Origin: Streptomyces sp. NBC_01478
Lineage (GTDB): Bacteria > Actinomycetota > Actinomycetes > Streptomycetales > Streptomycetaceae
DNA: 64,000 nucleotides
Assembly: GCF_036227225.1 (NCBI RefSeq)
Contig: NZ_CP109444.1
Span: forward strand, 11,327,501 to 11,391,500
Direction: 5' to 3'
A program made the position numbers and the translations under genes. Position 1 is the first letter of the stretch. Every line of letters starts with the position of its first letter. The notes beneath the pieces were generated by a model. That model made no database searches. It was not told the origin of the DNA and saw only the letters and a list, made by a program, of their open reading frames with translations. Below, piece after piece: positions 33,436-41,921 of this stretch.

Positions 33436-36204
33436 ATGACGAGCCGCGGTTCATTTGCCGGACTCCTCGGGCGGCGAAGCGAGTGCCGGGTCCTCGACGA
33501 CCTGTTGGCAGGCGCCAGGTCGGGGCGAAGTGGGGTCGTGGTCCTGCGCGGTGAGGCAGGGATCGGGAAGACCGAGCTGCTGAACTACGTCTGCGAGCGT
33601 GCCACCGGATGTCGCATTGTCAGGGCTGCCGGCGTCCAGTCCGAGATGGAGCTGTCCTACGCCGGCCTGCATCAGCTCTGCGCCCCTCTGCTGGGCGGCA
33701 TCGACGATCTTCCCGAGCCTCAACGCGACGCCCTCTGCACGGCGTTCGGGCTGCGTGGTGGTGATACACCCGACCGGTTCCTCGTGGGCCTCGCCACGCT
33801 GAGCCTTCTTGCGCACGTCGGCGGGGACCAGCCGCTGGTGTGCCTCGTCGACGACGCGCAGTGGCTGGACGACGTGTCGGCGCAGACTTTGGAGTTCGTC
33901 GCCCGTCGGTTGTTCGCCGAGTCGGTCGTGCTCGTCTTCGCCGTCCGCGAGCCCACCGCCCGCAAGTCGATTGCCGGCCTGCCCGAGCTGCCCGTGAGGG
34001 GCCTGACCGAGAGCGACTCCCGGAAACTCCTCGACTCGGTCGTCACCGGCCCGCTCGACGACCGAGTACGCAGCCGTATCGTCGCCGAGACGCGCGGCAA
34101 TCCGCTGGCCCTGCTCGAACTGCCCGGCGGGTTGGCCCCGGTGGACCTGACCGACGCCTTCGTGCGACCCGACGCGCGGCCGTTGTCGAGCCACATCGAG
34201 CAGGGTTTCCTTCGCCGTGTCCAGTCCCTCCCGGCCGAGACGCAGCGGCTGCTGGTCACCGCCGCCGCCGAGCCGGTCGGCGACGTGACGCTGTTGAGAC
34301 GTGCGGCCGGGCGGCTCGGGATCGCCGTGGACGCTGCTGTGGAGCACGCAGAGACGTCGGGATTGATCACTTTCGGCACGTGGGTGCGCTTCCGGCACCC
34401 GCTGGTGCGCTCGGCGGCGTATCGCGCGGGGGGTCCGGACGGCCGTCGCGAGGCGCACAAGGCGTTGGCAGACGCGACCGACACCCAACTCGATCCCGAT
34501 CGTCGGGCGTGGCATCTGGCCTGTGCGACGGCCGGACCGGACGAGACAGTGGCCGCAGAGCTGGAGCGCTCGGCGGACCGGGCGCAGGCGCGTGGCGGAA
34601 TCGCCGCAGCAGCGGCCTTTCTCGATCGGGCTGCCGAGCTGACCCCGGATCCCGCACGCCGCGGAGCAAGGGCGTTGGCAGCGGCGCAGGCCAAATACCA
34701 GGCCGGCGCGTTCGACGCCGCGCGAGAGCTGGCGGACGCGGCGGAGCTGGGCCCCCTCGACGGTCTCGGCGCTGCGCAGTCGACATTGCTGCGCGGCCAG
34801 ATCATGTCCGCATCGAAGAGTGCCAGCGCAGGTCTGCCACTGCTGCTGGAGGCGGCCAAGCGGTTCGAGCCGCTTGATCCCAGGCGCGCCCGCGAGACCT
34901 ACCGCGACGCGATCTACGCGGCTCTCACCGCCGGCCGGCTCCCGAAGGGCGGCGTCCGCGAAGTGGCGAAGGCCGTACTGAGCGCATCGAGGCCCGCTGA
35001 GCCGACACGCGACGACCTCCTTCTGACGGGTCTTGCACGGGTGGCCACGCAGGGCTACGCCGCGGGCACGCCGATGCTGCTCAAGGCGCTGGCCGCATTT
35101 CGCACCGACGAGATCTCGGGGGCGGAGGGGCTCGGCTGGCTCCCGCTCGCCTGCCGCTTGGCGCACAGCGCCTGGGACTTCGAGAGCTGGTCCCTGCTCT
35201 CGGCGCGATTGGTCGACCTGGCACGCGAGACCGGAGCTCTGTCCGTACTGCCGTCGGCTCTGCTGCTGCGTCTGTCGAATCGGGTCTTCGCGGGCAACCT
35301 CGCCGGAGCCGACTCCCTCGTCGTGGAGGCGACCGCGATCGGCGAGGCGACCGGCAGCAGGTTCTTCGCGCACTACGGGGCGCTCGTCGTCGAGCCGTGG
35401 AGGGGCCGGGAGTCCGAGACCCGGCAGGCGATCGAGGCAATCACCCAAGACTCCCTTCTGCGAGGAGAGGGCAAGGTGACAACCGCCACGCAATGGGCGG
35501 CGGCGGTGCTCTACAACGGCCTCGGTCGATACGAGGAGGCCTATGCGGCCGCCAAGCGCGGTTGCGAGAACCCACAGGAGCTCGGCCTGTACCTGCAGTC
35601 GATGGTTGAGCTCATCGAGGCAGCAGCACGACTCGGAAGACCGGAAGACGCAGCGGAGACAGTCCGGACGATCCACGACATGACGCAGGCCAGTGGCACC
35701 GACTGGGCTCTTGGCACCTCGGCCAGGGCCCGTGCGCTGGTGAGCGACGGCCAGGCCGCCGACGCTTTGTACCGCGAGGCGATCGAGCGACTCGGCAACA
35801 CCGAGGTCAAGACGGAGCTGGCACGTGCCCAACTTCTCTACGGCGAGTGGCTTCGCCGCGAGAACCGCGGCGCGGACGCCCGTGCTCACCTGGCCGCCGC
35901 CCACGAAATGCTCGGACAGATCGGGGCCGAGGCTTTCGTGGAACGTGCGCGACGCGAGCTGCAGGCCACGGGAGCGAAGGTTCGTAAACGCAGCGCCGCG
36001 ACGCACGAAGCCCTCACTCCGCAGGAGGCGCAGATCGCCCGTCGCGCCGCCGACGGGCTCACGAACCCCGAGATCGGCGCCCAGTTGTTCATCAGTCCCC
36101 ACACGGTCGAATGGCACCTCCGCAAGGTGTTCTCGAAGCTCGGCATTTCCTCCCGCAAGGAGATCCGCACCATGCGGCTCGAAGGCGAGGCGACGTCGGC
36201 CTAG
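33436..36204 (+). CDS. LuxR-family transcriptional regulator, LAL type (AAA ATPase + LuxR HTH)
   Basis: A 922-residue regulator; AGGGAGG precedes ATG 33436. The N-terminal STAND/AAA-type ATPase has Walker A GEAGIGKT at residues 39-46 and Walker B VCLVDDAQWLDD near 140. A long TPR-like helical middle follows, and the C-terminal LuxR helix-turn-helix is LTPQEAQIARRAADGLTNPE with the recognition segment ISPHTVEWHLRKVFSKLGIS. LAL proteins act as ligand-gated activators, often of secondary-metabolite or catabolic genes. Same subtype as the gene at 59985 (both near 920 residues, GAQLFISP/TVEWHL). Next to an ECF sigma gene, as is the 59985 copy next to a sigma pseudogene. Confidence 0.92.
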   Translation: MTSRGSFAGLLGRRSECRVLDDLLAGARSGRSGVVVLRGEAGIGKTELLNYVCERATGCRIVRAAGVQSEMELSYAGLHQLCAPLLGGIDDLPEPQRDALCTAFGLRGGDTPDRFLVGLATLSLLAHVGGDQPLVCLVDDAQWLDDVSAQTLEFVARRLFAESVVLVFAVREPTARKSIAGLPELPVRGLTESDSRKLLDSVVTGPLDDRVRSRIVAETRGNPLALLELPGGLAPVDLTDAFVRPDARPLSSHIEQGFLRRVQSLPAETQRLLVTAAAEPVGDVTLLRRAAGRLGIAVDAAVEHAETSGLITFGTWVRFRHPLVRSAAYRAGGPDGRREAHKALADATDTQLDPDRRAWHLACATAGPDETVAAELERSADRAQARGGIAAAAAFLDRAAELTPDPARRGARALAAAQAKYQAGAFDAARELADAAELGPLDGLGAAQSTLLRGQIMSASKSASAGLPLLLEAAKRFEPLDPRRARETYRDAIYAALTAGRLPKGGVREVAKAVLSASRPAEPTRDDLLLTGLARVATQGYAAGTPMLLKALAAFRTDEISGAEGLGWLPLACRLAHSAWDFESWSLLSARLVDLARETGALSVLPSALLLRLSNRVFAGNLAGADSLVVEATAIGEATGSRFFAHYGALVVEPWRGRESETRQAIEAITQDSLLRGEGKVTTATQWAAAVLYNGLGRYEEAYAAAKRGCENPQELGLYLQSMVELIEAAARLGRPEDAAETVRTIHDMTQASGTDWALGTSARARALVSDGQAADALYREAIERLGNTEVKTELARAQLLYGEWLRRENRGADARAHLAAAHEMLGQIGAEAFVERARRELQATGAKVRKRSAATHEALTPQEAQIARRAADGLTNPEIGAQLFISPHTVEWHLRKVFSKLGISSRKEIRTMRLEGEATSA

Positions 36205-36238
36205 GCCGTGAGGCGCCGTGAACCGGCCGACGATGGTA

Positions 36239-36922
36239 CTAATATTCGACGAACGTGACCGTCTCATCGAGCGGCGCCCTGCCCGTACGGGCGTGGTCGA
36301 TCGAGACGTCCTCGTATCCGATCGACATGCCGCAGAAGAGCATGAGCTCGTCCGGCGGTGCCAGGACCTCCGCGACGCTCCTGCGGAACTTCGCCCACGC
36401 CATCTGCGGGCAACTGTGCAGCCCCTCGGCGCGGAGCAGCAGCATGACGGTCTGCAGATACATGCCGGCGTCGGACCACTGGGCCGGGCCCAGATCGCGG
36501 TCGATGTAGCAGAACAGGGCGGTGGGCGCACCGAAACAGTCCCAGTTCGCGGAAGCGCCCCTCTGGCGCGCCTCCACGTCCTCGCGCGGAATGCCGAGTG
36601 CGCCGTAGCGCTGCTCACCGAAGGCGGACCGACGCTCGTGGTAGGGGGATTTGAGTGCGGGCGGGTACTGCTCGTACTCCGGTTCGTCCCAGACGTCACC
36701 CGCGGCTAATCGCTTGCCGGCGTTCTTCTTGAGCCTGGCCAGTGGCCCGCCGGTCACCACATAGGCGCGCCACGGCTGGATGTTCGATCCGGACGGCGCC
36801 CAAGCCGCAGCGGACAACACGCGCTCCAGCACCTCCCTCGGGACAAGCCGGTCGGTGAATCCGCGCACCGCCCGGCGGCTCGTGACCGCCTCGTAGACGT
36901 CCAAGATCGCCCACCTCCCCAT
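36239..36922 (-). CDS. nitroreductase-family FMN oxidoreductase with a TTA codon
   Basis: About 227 residues. FMN-binding features: SRRAVRGFTDRLVPREVLE, AAWAPSGSNIQPWRAYVV and PQMAWAKF with a later GMSIGYED. Reduces nitro groups, quinones or flavins with NAD(P)H. Start at ATG 36922; a TTG just downstream after GGGGAGG is also possible. It contains a TTA leucine codon (36709-36707, in KRLAAG), the codon read by the developmental tRNA bldA in Streptomyces, so translation may be growth-phase dependent. It is 56 nt downstream of qcrB on the same strand, likely one operon. Confidence 0.88.
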   Translation of the reverse strand: MGRWAILDVYEAVTSRRAVRGFTDRLVPREVLERVLSAAAWAPSGSNIQPWRAYVVTGGPLARLKKNAGKRLAAGDVWDEPEYEQYPPALKSPYHERRSAFGEQRYGALGIPREDVEARQRGASANWDCFGAPTALFCYIDRDLGPAQWSDAGMYLQTVMLLLRAEGLHSCPQMAWAKFRRSVAEVLAPPDELMLFCGMSIGYEDVSIDHARTGRAPLDETVTFVEY

Positions 36923-36978
36923 CTGGTCAACGCGTCGGCTTCGGTTCCGACGTGCCGCAGGCTCGAGAACGGGTCTGG

Positions 36979-38577
36979 TCACCGGTGAACTCCTTTGACC
37001 GGAGTTTTCTTGTCCTTGTATTCCTGCACCGTCGGTTTGGTGATCTGCGCCCCCTCGCCGTACAGGCTTTTGCTGAGCCGGGCACGCAGTTGCCGGGAAA
37101 GGCGGAACACGGTGTTCGGATTCGCCGCTCCGTTCGCTGTGCCAGGGTCGATCGGCCGGTACTGCTCATGCTGGGTGAGAAGGTGGAGTTGCTCCTGACC
37201 GAGCGGCTGGTGCACCTCGACGAATTCGCCGTCGGGGAGGCGTTTGATGATGCCGGTCTCGCGTCCGTGGAGTACCTTTTCGCGGTCGCCGCGCTGAAGT
37301 CCGAGTGCCCATCGTTTCGTCACGGAGTACGCCGCGACGGGCACGACGAACAGACCGATGCGGACGGCCCACGTCACCGACTCGACCGGGACATGGAAGC
37401 GGACGGCGATGATGTCGTTCCCGGCGCCGATCAGGGCCACCGCGTAGAAACTGAGCCAGGAGACGCCAAGTGCCGTGCGCACCGGCCGATTTCGGGGTCG
37501 GTCCAGCAGGTTCTGCTCGCGTGCGTCCCGGGTCACCCAGGACTCGATGAACGGATACACGCCCAGGGCGAGGAAGAAGCCGACACCCGCGGTGAGCGGA
37601 ATCAGGTTGTCGAGCGCCAGGGTGTGACCCCAGAAGGTGATCTCCCAGCCCGGCATCACCCGCAGCAGCCCGTCCGCCACGCCCATGTACCAGTCGGGCT
37701 GCGACCCGGCCGAGACCTGGTCGGCACGGTAAGGCCCGTACTGCCAGACGGGGTTGATCTGCGCGATCGCGGCGACGACGAAGACGGTGCCGGTCACCAG
37801 CAGGAAATACCCGGCGGACTTGACCGCACGTACCTTGGCCGGCACGCCCACGACATTGCCGTTGGTGCGGCCACGGCCCGGGTACTGGGTGTGCCCGTGG
37901 TGGAGCACCAGGGCCAGATGCGCGGTCACGAGTGCCACCATGAGGGCGGGGATGAGCAGCACATGGATGGTGTTGAAGCGCGCCACCAGGTCATGGCCCG
38001 GGAACTCGCCCCCGAAGAGGAACATCGACAGATACGTTCCGACGATGGGGACGGACAGGATCGTTCCGTTCACGACGGCGAGGCCGGTCCCGGAGAGCAG
38101 ATCGTCCGGGAGGTCGTATCCCGTCAGTCCCGCGAACATGGCGAGGACCAACAGCAGGAATCCGAACAGCCAGTTGACCTCGCGCGGCTTGCGGAAGGCG
38201 CCCGTGAAGAACACCCGCATCATGTGCGCGAGCAGGGAGGCCACGAAGACCAGCGCCGCCCAGTGGTGGGCCTGCCGGATCAGCAGACCGCCGCGCACGT
38301 CGAAGGAAATGCGCAGGGTCGACGCGAACGCCTCCGACATCATCTGGCCGCGCAGCGGTACGTAACTGCCGTCGTACCGCACCTCGTTCATCGACGGATG
38401 GAAGTAGAAGGTCAGATACACGCCCGTGACGACGAGAATCACGAAACTGTAGAGGCAGATCTCCCCGAGCAGGAACGACCAGTGGTCCGGAAAAGCCCGT
38501 CGGGCCTTTTCTCTGACGAGGCGGGGGACGCCCAGTCGTCCGTTTGCCCAATCGGCCACCCTTTCACCCTTGCCCAT
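36979..38577 (-). CDS. cytochrome bc1-type cytochrome b subunit (QcrB-like), orphan copy
   Basis: A 532-residue membrane protein with the actinobacterial QcrB layout. Haem ligands appear as two pairs: RQAHHWAALVFVASLLAHMM and HVLLIPALMVALVTAHLALV. The quinone-site loop (PGWEITFWGHTLALDNLIP) follows. Length is normal (about 540). The usual partners qcrC and qcrA are absent, and it follows a whiB gene by 14 nt instead. So it is probably a second copy used under particular conditions, or it works with other electron carriers such as the downstream nitroreductase. The start may also be GTG 38595. Confidence 0.92.
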   Translation of the reverse strand: MGKGERVADWANGRLGVPRLVREKARRAFPDHWSFLLGEICLYSFVILVVTGVYLTFYFHPSMNEVRYDGSYVPLRGQMMSEAFASTLRISFDVRGGLLIRQAHHWAALVFVASLLAHMMRVFFTGAFRKPREVNWLFGFLLLVLAMFAGLTGYDLPDDLLSGTGLAVVNGTILSVPIVGTYLSMFLFGGEFPGHDLVARFNTIHVLLIPALMVALVTAHLALVLHHGHTQYPGRGRTNGNVVGVPAKVRAVKSAGYFLLVTGTVFVVAAIAQINPVWQYGPYRADQVSAGSQPDWYMGVADGLLRVMPGWEITFWGHTLALDNLIPLTAGVGFFLALGVYPFIESWVTRDAREQNLLDRPRNRPVRTALGVSWLSFYAVALIGAGNDIIAVRFHVPVESVTWAVRIGLFVVPVAAYSVTKRWALGLQRGDREKVLHGRETGIIKRLPDGEFVEVHQPLGQEQLHLLTQHEQYRPIDPGTANGAANPNTVFRLSRQLRARLSKSLYGEGAQITKPTVQEYKDKKTPVKGVHR

Positions 38578-38591
38578 GTTGCTGCCGCTCG

Positions 38592-38852
38592 TCACAGATC
38601 GCTCGGGCAGGGTTGCGCCCGCTGAGTATCGAGTCCGCGCATCGCACGGCGTTCCCATTCCGTCGTTCCGCCCCAGATGCCGTCCGCCTGCCCCACTCGT
38701 ACGGCCCATTCGAGACACTGCTCCGCGACGGGACAACGGCCGCACACGGCCTTCGCCTCGTCGATCTGCCGAAGTAGGGGACCGCTGTTCGATATGGGGA
38801 AGAAGAGCTCGGGGTCTACGTGCAGGCAAGCTGCCCGTTCACGCCATTGCAT
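38592..38852 (-). CDS. WhiB-like iron-sulfur transcription factor
   Basis: An 86-residue Wbl protein. Four Cys ligands for a [4Fe-4S] cluster: one in RAACLHVDPELFFP and three in VCGRCPVAEQCLEWA; the GIWGGTTEWERR turn and basic tail follow. ATG 38852 has GAGGTG 9 nt upstream. It is the first gene of a whiB-qcrB-nitroreductase unit. Wbl clusters sense oxygen or NO, so it may tune its own respiratory operon. An ECF41-type promoter precedes it. Confidence 0.93.
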   Translation of the reverse strand: MQWRERAACLHVDPELFFPISNSGPLLRQIDEAKAVCGRCPVAEQCLEWAVRVGQADGIWGGTTEWERRAMRGLDTQRAQPCPSDL

Positions 38853-38904
38853 GGCATGGTCACCTCGTTCGGCAGTCAAGGAAAAAAGCGGTGCTGTCCT
38901 GTAC

Positions 38905-38931
38905 GACCGGGCAGCCGCCGTATGTGTGACA
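38905..38931 (-). promoter_or_regulatory. ECF41-type promoter for whiB-qcrB
   Basis: On the minus strand TGTCACA (38931-38925), 16 nt, GGTC (38908-38905). It ends 52 nt before the whiB ATG. A divergent copy begins 20 nt away. Confidence 0.65.
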
Positions 38932-38950
38932 CACGGTCGCGGCGAGCCCG

Positions 38951-38977
38951 TGTCACAAGATCCGGGGGGTCCCGGTC
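38951..38977 (+). promoter_or_regulatory. ECF41-type promoter for the sigma factor at 39040
   Basis: TGTCACA (38951-38957), 16 nt, GGTC (38974-38977), then TTAG. It ends 62 nt before the ATG. Back-to-back with the whiB promoter. Confidence 0.65.
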
Positions 38978-39039
38978 TTAGGGGGTAAGCCGACGCCCCG
39001 CCATGTGTGGGGCCGTGCGAGCGAGAGGGAGGATGCCCA

Positions 39040-39918
39040 ATGGACCAGGGCGATGCGGTACCGATCGCCGAGCTGTGGGAGGAGCGTCGGTTCCTGCTCG
39101 ATGTCGCCCGCTGGATGCTGGGTGACCCGGGTGCGGCGGAGAGCGTCGTCGACGAGGCGTATCAGCGGTGGTACGGGCTGTCCGACGCGGCGCGCCGACA
39201 GATCACCGTCCCCCGGTCCTGGCTGGCGAAGACCGTGGGTGGAATCTGCCTGGGCCGGCTCGCACTGCCCGGCCGGGGCGCGGCCGGCCCGGAGGTGGAG
39301 GATGGACGGCCGTCGGAGGTGGAGGAGGAGGCCGGCCGGGTCGTACTGAACGCGCTGGAGTCGTTGTCGACGGCCGAGCGCGCGGCGTTCGTGCTCCGCG
39401 CTTTCGGTTTGGCGCCGGGCGCGGTCGCCGACATCGTGGGCCGCACGGAGCCCGAGCTCGCCGAGCTCGCCGAACGGGCCAGGCAGTGGCTGCAGTTGCA
39501 GCGCACCCGCTCCACAACGCCACAACAGCATGACGCCGCCGTCCGCGCTGTGTGCCGGGCGTGCGTCACGGAAGACGGCGAACTGCTCACGTCGTTGCTG
39601 TGTCCGGACGTCACGGCGTTCTTCGACGGGGGCGGCAAGGTGCGGGCACTGACCGGACCGGTCCACGGCAGTCGGCCGGTCACCGACAGTCTGCTGACCC
39701 TCCTGGCCCGCCGCCCACGCACCACGTTGACGACCCATTCCGTCAACGGCCGGACCGGCCTCGTCGCCCGCTACGGCCGCCAGGTCGCCGCCGTCATCAG
39801 CCTCGACGTCGCGAACGACCGGGTCGCCCAGCTCTGGGTCATGCTCAATCCCGACAAACTTCGATCCTGGAACCAGCCCCGCACCGACGGTGGCGCAGGC
39901 TCGGTCGCGAGCCCGTGA
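39040..39918 (+). CDS. ECF41-type sigma factor, divergent sigma-2 region
   Basis: A 292-residue sigma factor; GAGGGAGG lies 7 nt before ATG 39040. Region 2 is divergent (LLDVARWMLGDPGAAESVVD) and the WLPEP linker is missing, replaced by an acidic segment (PEVEDGRPSEVEEEAG). Region 4 has LSTAERAAFVLRAFGLAPGA. The SnoaL domain is complete and ends in VMLNPDKL, the ECF41 hallmark. So the regulatory domain is intact while the core is atypical. Predicted to be autoregulated from the promoter at 38951. Convergent with the next sigma gene, 25 nt apart. Confidence 0.82.
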   Translation: MDQGDAVPIAELWEERRFLLDVARWMLGDPGAAESVVDEAYQRWYGLSDAARRQITVPRSWLAKTVGGICLGRLALPGRGAAGPEVEDGRPSEVEEEAGRVVLNALESLSTAERAAFVLRAFGLAPGAVADIVGRTEPELAELAERARQWLQLQRTRSTTPQQHDAAVRAVCRACVTEDGELLTSLLCPDVTAFFDGGGKVRALTGPVHGSRPVTDSLLTLLARRPRTTLTTHSVNGRTGLVARYGRQVAAVISLDVANDRVAQLWVMLNPDKLRSWNQPRTDGGAGSVASP

Positions 39919-39943
39919 CAGCAAGGAGGACCTCACGCCGCCG

Positions 39944-40879
39944 TCACACACCGTCCGGCACGGCGTCGAGGGACCTCGCGAGACGGGAACGCGAATCGAG
40001 GAAGCCGGCGATCTTGCTCGGAGTGAACACCCACAGCACCTGGTGAATGCCGTACTTCGAGGCGGTGGCGGTCATGAAAGCGAGGGTCCGCCCGTCCCGG
40101 CGGACCAGCACGCCCGTAGCACCGTTGGCATCGACCAGCTCGAGCTCCGCCTCCCGCCAGAGGTGCCGATAGGCCGAGAGTCTGGCCACCCGGGCGCGGC
40201 CCAGCACGGGCACCCGGGCACAGCCCCGCATTCCGTTGCCGTCGGAGAGGCTGACGACACCGGGTGCGAGCAGGGCCTCCAGTGATGCCACGTCTCCCGT
40301 CCGGGCCGCTGAGACGAAGGCGGTCAGCAGGCGTCGGTGCTCGGCCGCGTCCACGCTCTCCCGTCGCTCGTCCAGCAGGTGACGACGAGCACGGCTCACG
40401 ATCTTCCGCACATTGACGACGCTGAGTTCGAGCATGTCGGCGATCTCGGCGTAGGCGTAGTCGAACGCCTCACGGAGTACATAGACGGCACGCTCGACGG
40501 GAGTCAGCTTCTCCAGCACCAGCAGCAGGGCCAGCTCCACCGCCTCAGCGCGCTGAGCACCGACCTCCGGGTCCGCGCTCGTGTCGACTGGCTCCGGCAG
40601 CCACGGTCCGATGTACGTCTCCCGGCGCACGCGCGCCGACTGCGCGACGTTGATGGCCAGACGAGTCGTCGCGCTCGAAAGGAAGCCCGCGGGATTGGCC
40701 ACCACCGAGCGGTCGGTCTTCTGCCAGCGCAGCCACACCTCCTGGACCACGTCCTCGGCCTCGACCGCGCTGCCGAGTACGCGGTAGGCGATCCCGAAGA
40801 GCCGCTTGCGATGGAGTACGAAGACGGCGACGGCCCCGTCGAGATCGTCGGGTGGGGTGGGGGACGGTTCGACATACAT
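39944..40879 (-). CDS. ECF sigma factor (SigJ/ECF41-like) with SnoaL domain
   Basis: A 311-residue sigma factor. Region 2: RLFGIAYRVLGSAVEAEDVV, then QEVWLRW. Linker: GPWLPEPVDTSADPEVGA. Region 4: LTPVERAVYVLREAFDYAYA with SVVNVRKIVSRARRHL. The SnoaL-like domain runs to the end (VLWVFTPSKIAGF), where TPSKI replaces the NPDKL motif. ATG 40879 has GGAGG 10 nt upstream; the longer frame to 41107 overlaps the divergent gene. A TGTCACA-N16-GGTC promoter precedes it, implying autoregulation or cross-control. Confidence 0.9.
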   Translation of the reverse strand: MYVEPSPTPPDDLDGAVAVFVLHRKRLFGIAYRVLGSAVEAEDVVQEVWLRWQKTDRSVVANPAGFLSSATTRLAINVAQSARVRRETYIGPWLPEPVDTSADPEVGAQRAEAVELALLLVLEKLTPVERAVYVLREAFDYAYAEIADMLELSVVNVRKIVSRARRHLLDERRESVDAAEHRRLLTAFVSAARTGDVASLEALLAPGVVSLSDGNGMRGCARVPVLGRARVARLSAYRHLWREAELELVDANGATGVLVRRDGRTLAFMTATASKYGIHQVLWVFTPSKIAGFLDSRSRLARSLDAVPDGV

Positions 40880-40919
40880 GATCCATTGGCCTCCGTTGCT
40901 CCGTTTCATCCGCTGCATA

Positions 40920-40946
40920 GACCGCGGCCGACTGGTGCCTGTGACA
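40920..40946 (-). promoter_or_regulatory. ECF41-type promoter for the sigma factor at 39944-40879
   Basis: On the minus strand TGTCACA (40946-40940), 16 nt, GGTC (40923-40920), then TATG. It ends 40 nt before the ATG. Confidence 0.65.
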
Positions 40947-41066
40947 GGGCCGGACAATGTTTTTTCACGAGCCGCCGGAATCCCACTGTTCGGCACACTG
41001 AGATGTTCTGTCTGGCACCCGAAGCACTGCATATGATGTCGACAAGGGTTGAGGAGGGGAGAAAAC

Positions 41067-41528
41067 ATGGTCTCTACGAGCCGAACAGCGCACAGCATCG
41101 AGGTCACCGCCGAGGGCCTTCAGGAGGAACTGGCCCGGCTGCAGATCCAGAAGCAGGCGCTGGAAAGGGAGCTGGCCGCCGTCGTGGCACATCTCGGGTC
41201 GGTCCAGCGTGCTCTCGGGGCCCTGGCCAGCGTGATCGGCGCTCCGGCCGATGAGGCGCCGGAGGATGAGGACATCGCGCCCGCCACCTCCCGGCCGGAC
41301 CATGACGAGGACGCGCACAAGCAGTACGGCAGGCTCACCGAGCAGATCATGAAGTACTTCACCGAGGTCGGCGACGTCGACGTGCGGGCCCGTGATGTCG
41401 CGGCGGCGCTCGACCGTGACGCCGACAGCGCAAGCATCAACGCGGTCCGCAGCACACTCGACCGTCTCGTCGCTTCCTCCCGTGTCCAGCGCGCCGGCAG
41501 GGGCCTGTATCGCGCCGGGCGTTCCTAG
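41067..41528 (+). CDS. coiled-coil / winged-helix protein, hypothetical
   Basis: A 153-residue protein with GGAGGGGAG before the ATG. Residues 15-55 form a coiled coil (LQEELARLQIQKQALERELA), an acidic linker follows (DEAPEDEDIAPA), and the C-terminal 70 residues look like a winged helix (IMKYFTEVGDVDVRARDVAA, then a wing ending GRGLYRAGRS). This is probably a small dimeric DNA-binding or chromatin-associated protein. No named family recognised. Divergent from the sigma gene, convergent with the NDH-2 operon. Confidence 0.65.
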   Translation: MVSTSRTAHSIEVTAEGLQEELARLQIQKQALERELAAVVAHLGSVQRALGALASVIGAPADEAPEDEDIAPATSRPDHDEDAHKQYGRLTEQIMKYFTEVGDVDVRARDVAAALDRDADSASINAVRSTLDRLVASSRVQRAGRGLYRAGRS

Positions 41529-41540
41529 GCGGCGCCTCGG

Positions 41541-41921
41541 TCAGTGCGACGATCCCAGGATCACCACGACGCAGACGGTCATCGCGAGGGTGATCAGGAC
41601 CATGGCGGTGAGTGTTCCCCGCAGCCATTGTCGGATCCGGACCTGGTGCTGCGCCTCCATCGCGTCGACGCGCTCGGCGATGTGGTCGGTCACCATGCGG
41701 GCGACGTGTCTCTGCTCATCGACGTACCACCTTCCGATGTCCCGCTTCTGCTCGGGAGTGAGCCCCTCCACGCGCGCGGTGAGGGCCGCCACGCGGCGGT
41801 GCGTCGCTCCCATGTGAGCCTCCTGGTACAGGTAGCCCTCGATGTCGGGCAGGCCGCGAGCGGCCTCCTCGCGTGCGGCCATGGCGTACCCCCGGTGGAA
41901 ACGAGAACCCCACATGGTCAT
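41541..41921 (-). CDS. small C-terminally anchored membrane protein, NDH-2 partner
   Basis: A 126-residue protein: a soluble helical part (RVAALTARVEGLTPEQKRDI, His/Arg-rich) and a single C-terminal membrane helix (TAMVLITLAMTVCVVVIL). GGAAGG is 9 nt before ATG 41921, which overlaps the NDH-2 stop by four bases (ATGA). Such coupling suggests it helps place or regulate the dehydrogenase. Family unknown. Confidence 0.7.
   Translation of the reverse strand: MTMWGSRFHRGYAMAAREEAARGLPDIEGYLYQEAHMGATHRRVAALTARVEGLTPEQKRDIGRWYVDEQRHVARMVTDHIAERVDAMEAQHQVRIRQWLRGTLTAMVLITLAMTVCVVVILGSSH

Noticed and set aside
33451..36699. 1082-codon open frame on the minus strand
   Set aside because: Antisense to the LAL gene; long antisense frames are common at this GC content. 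The protein has no family features and the sense strand has clear Walker and HTH motifs.
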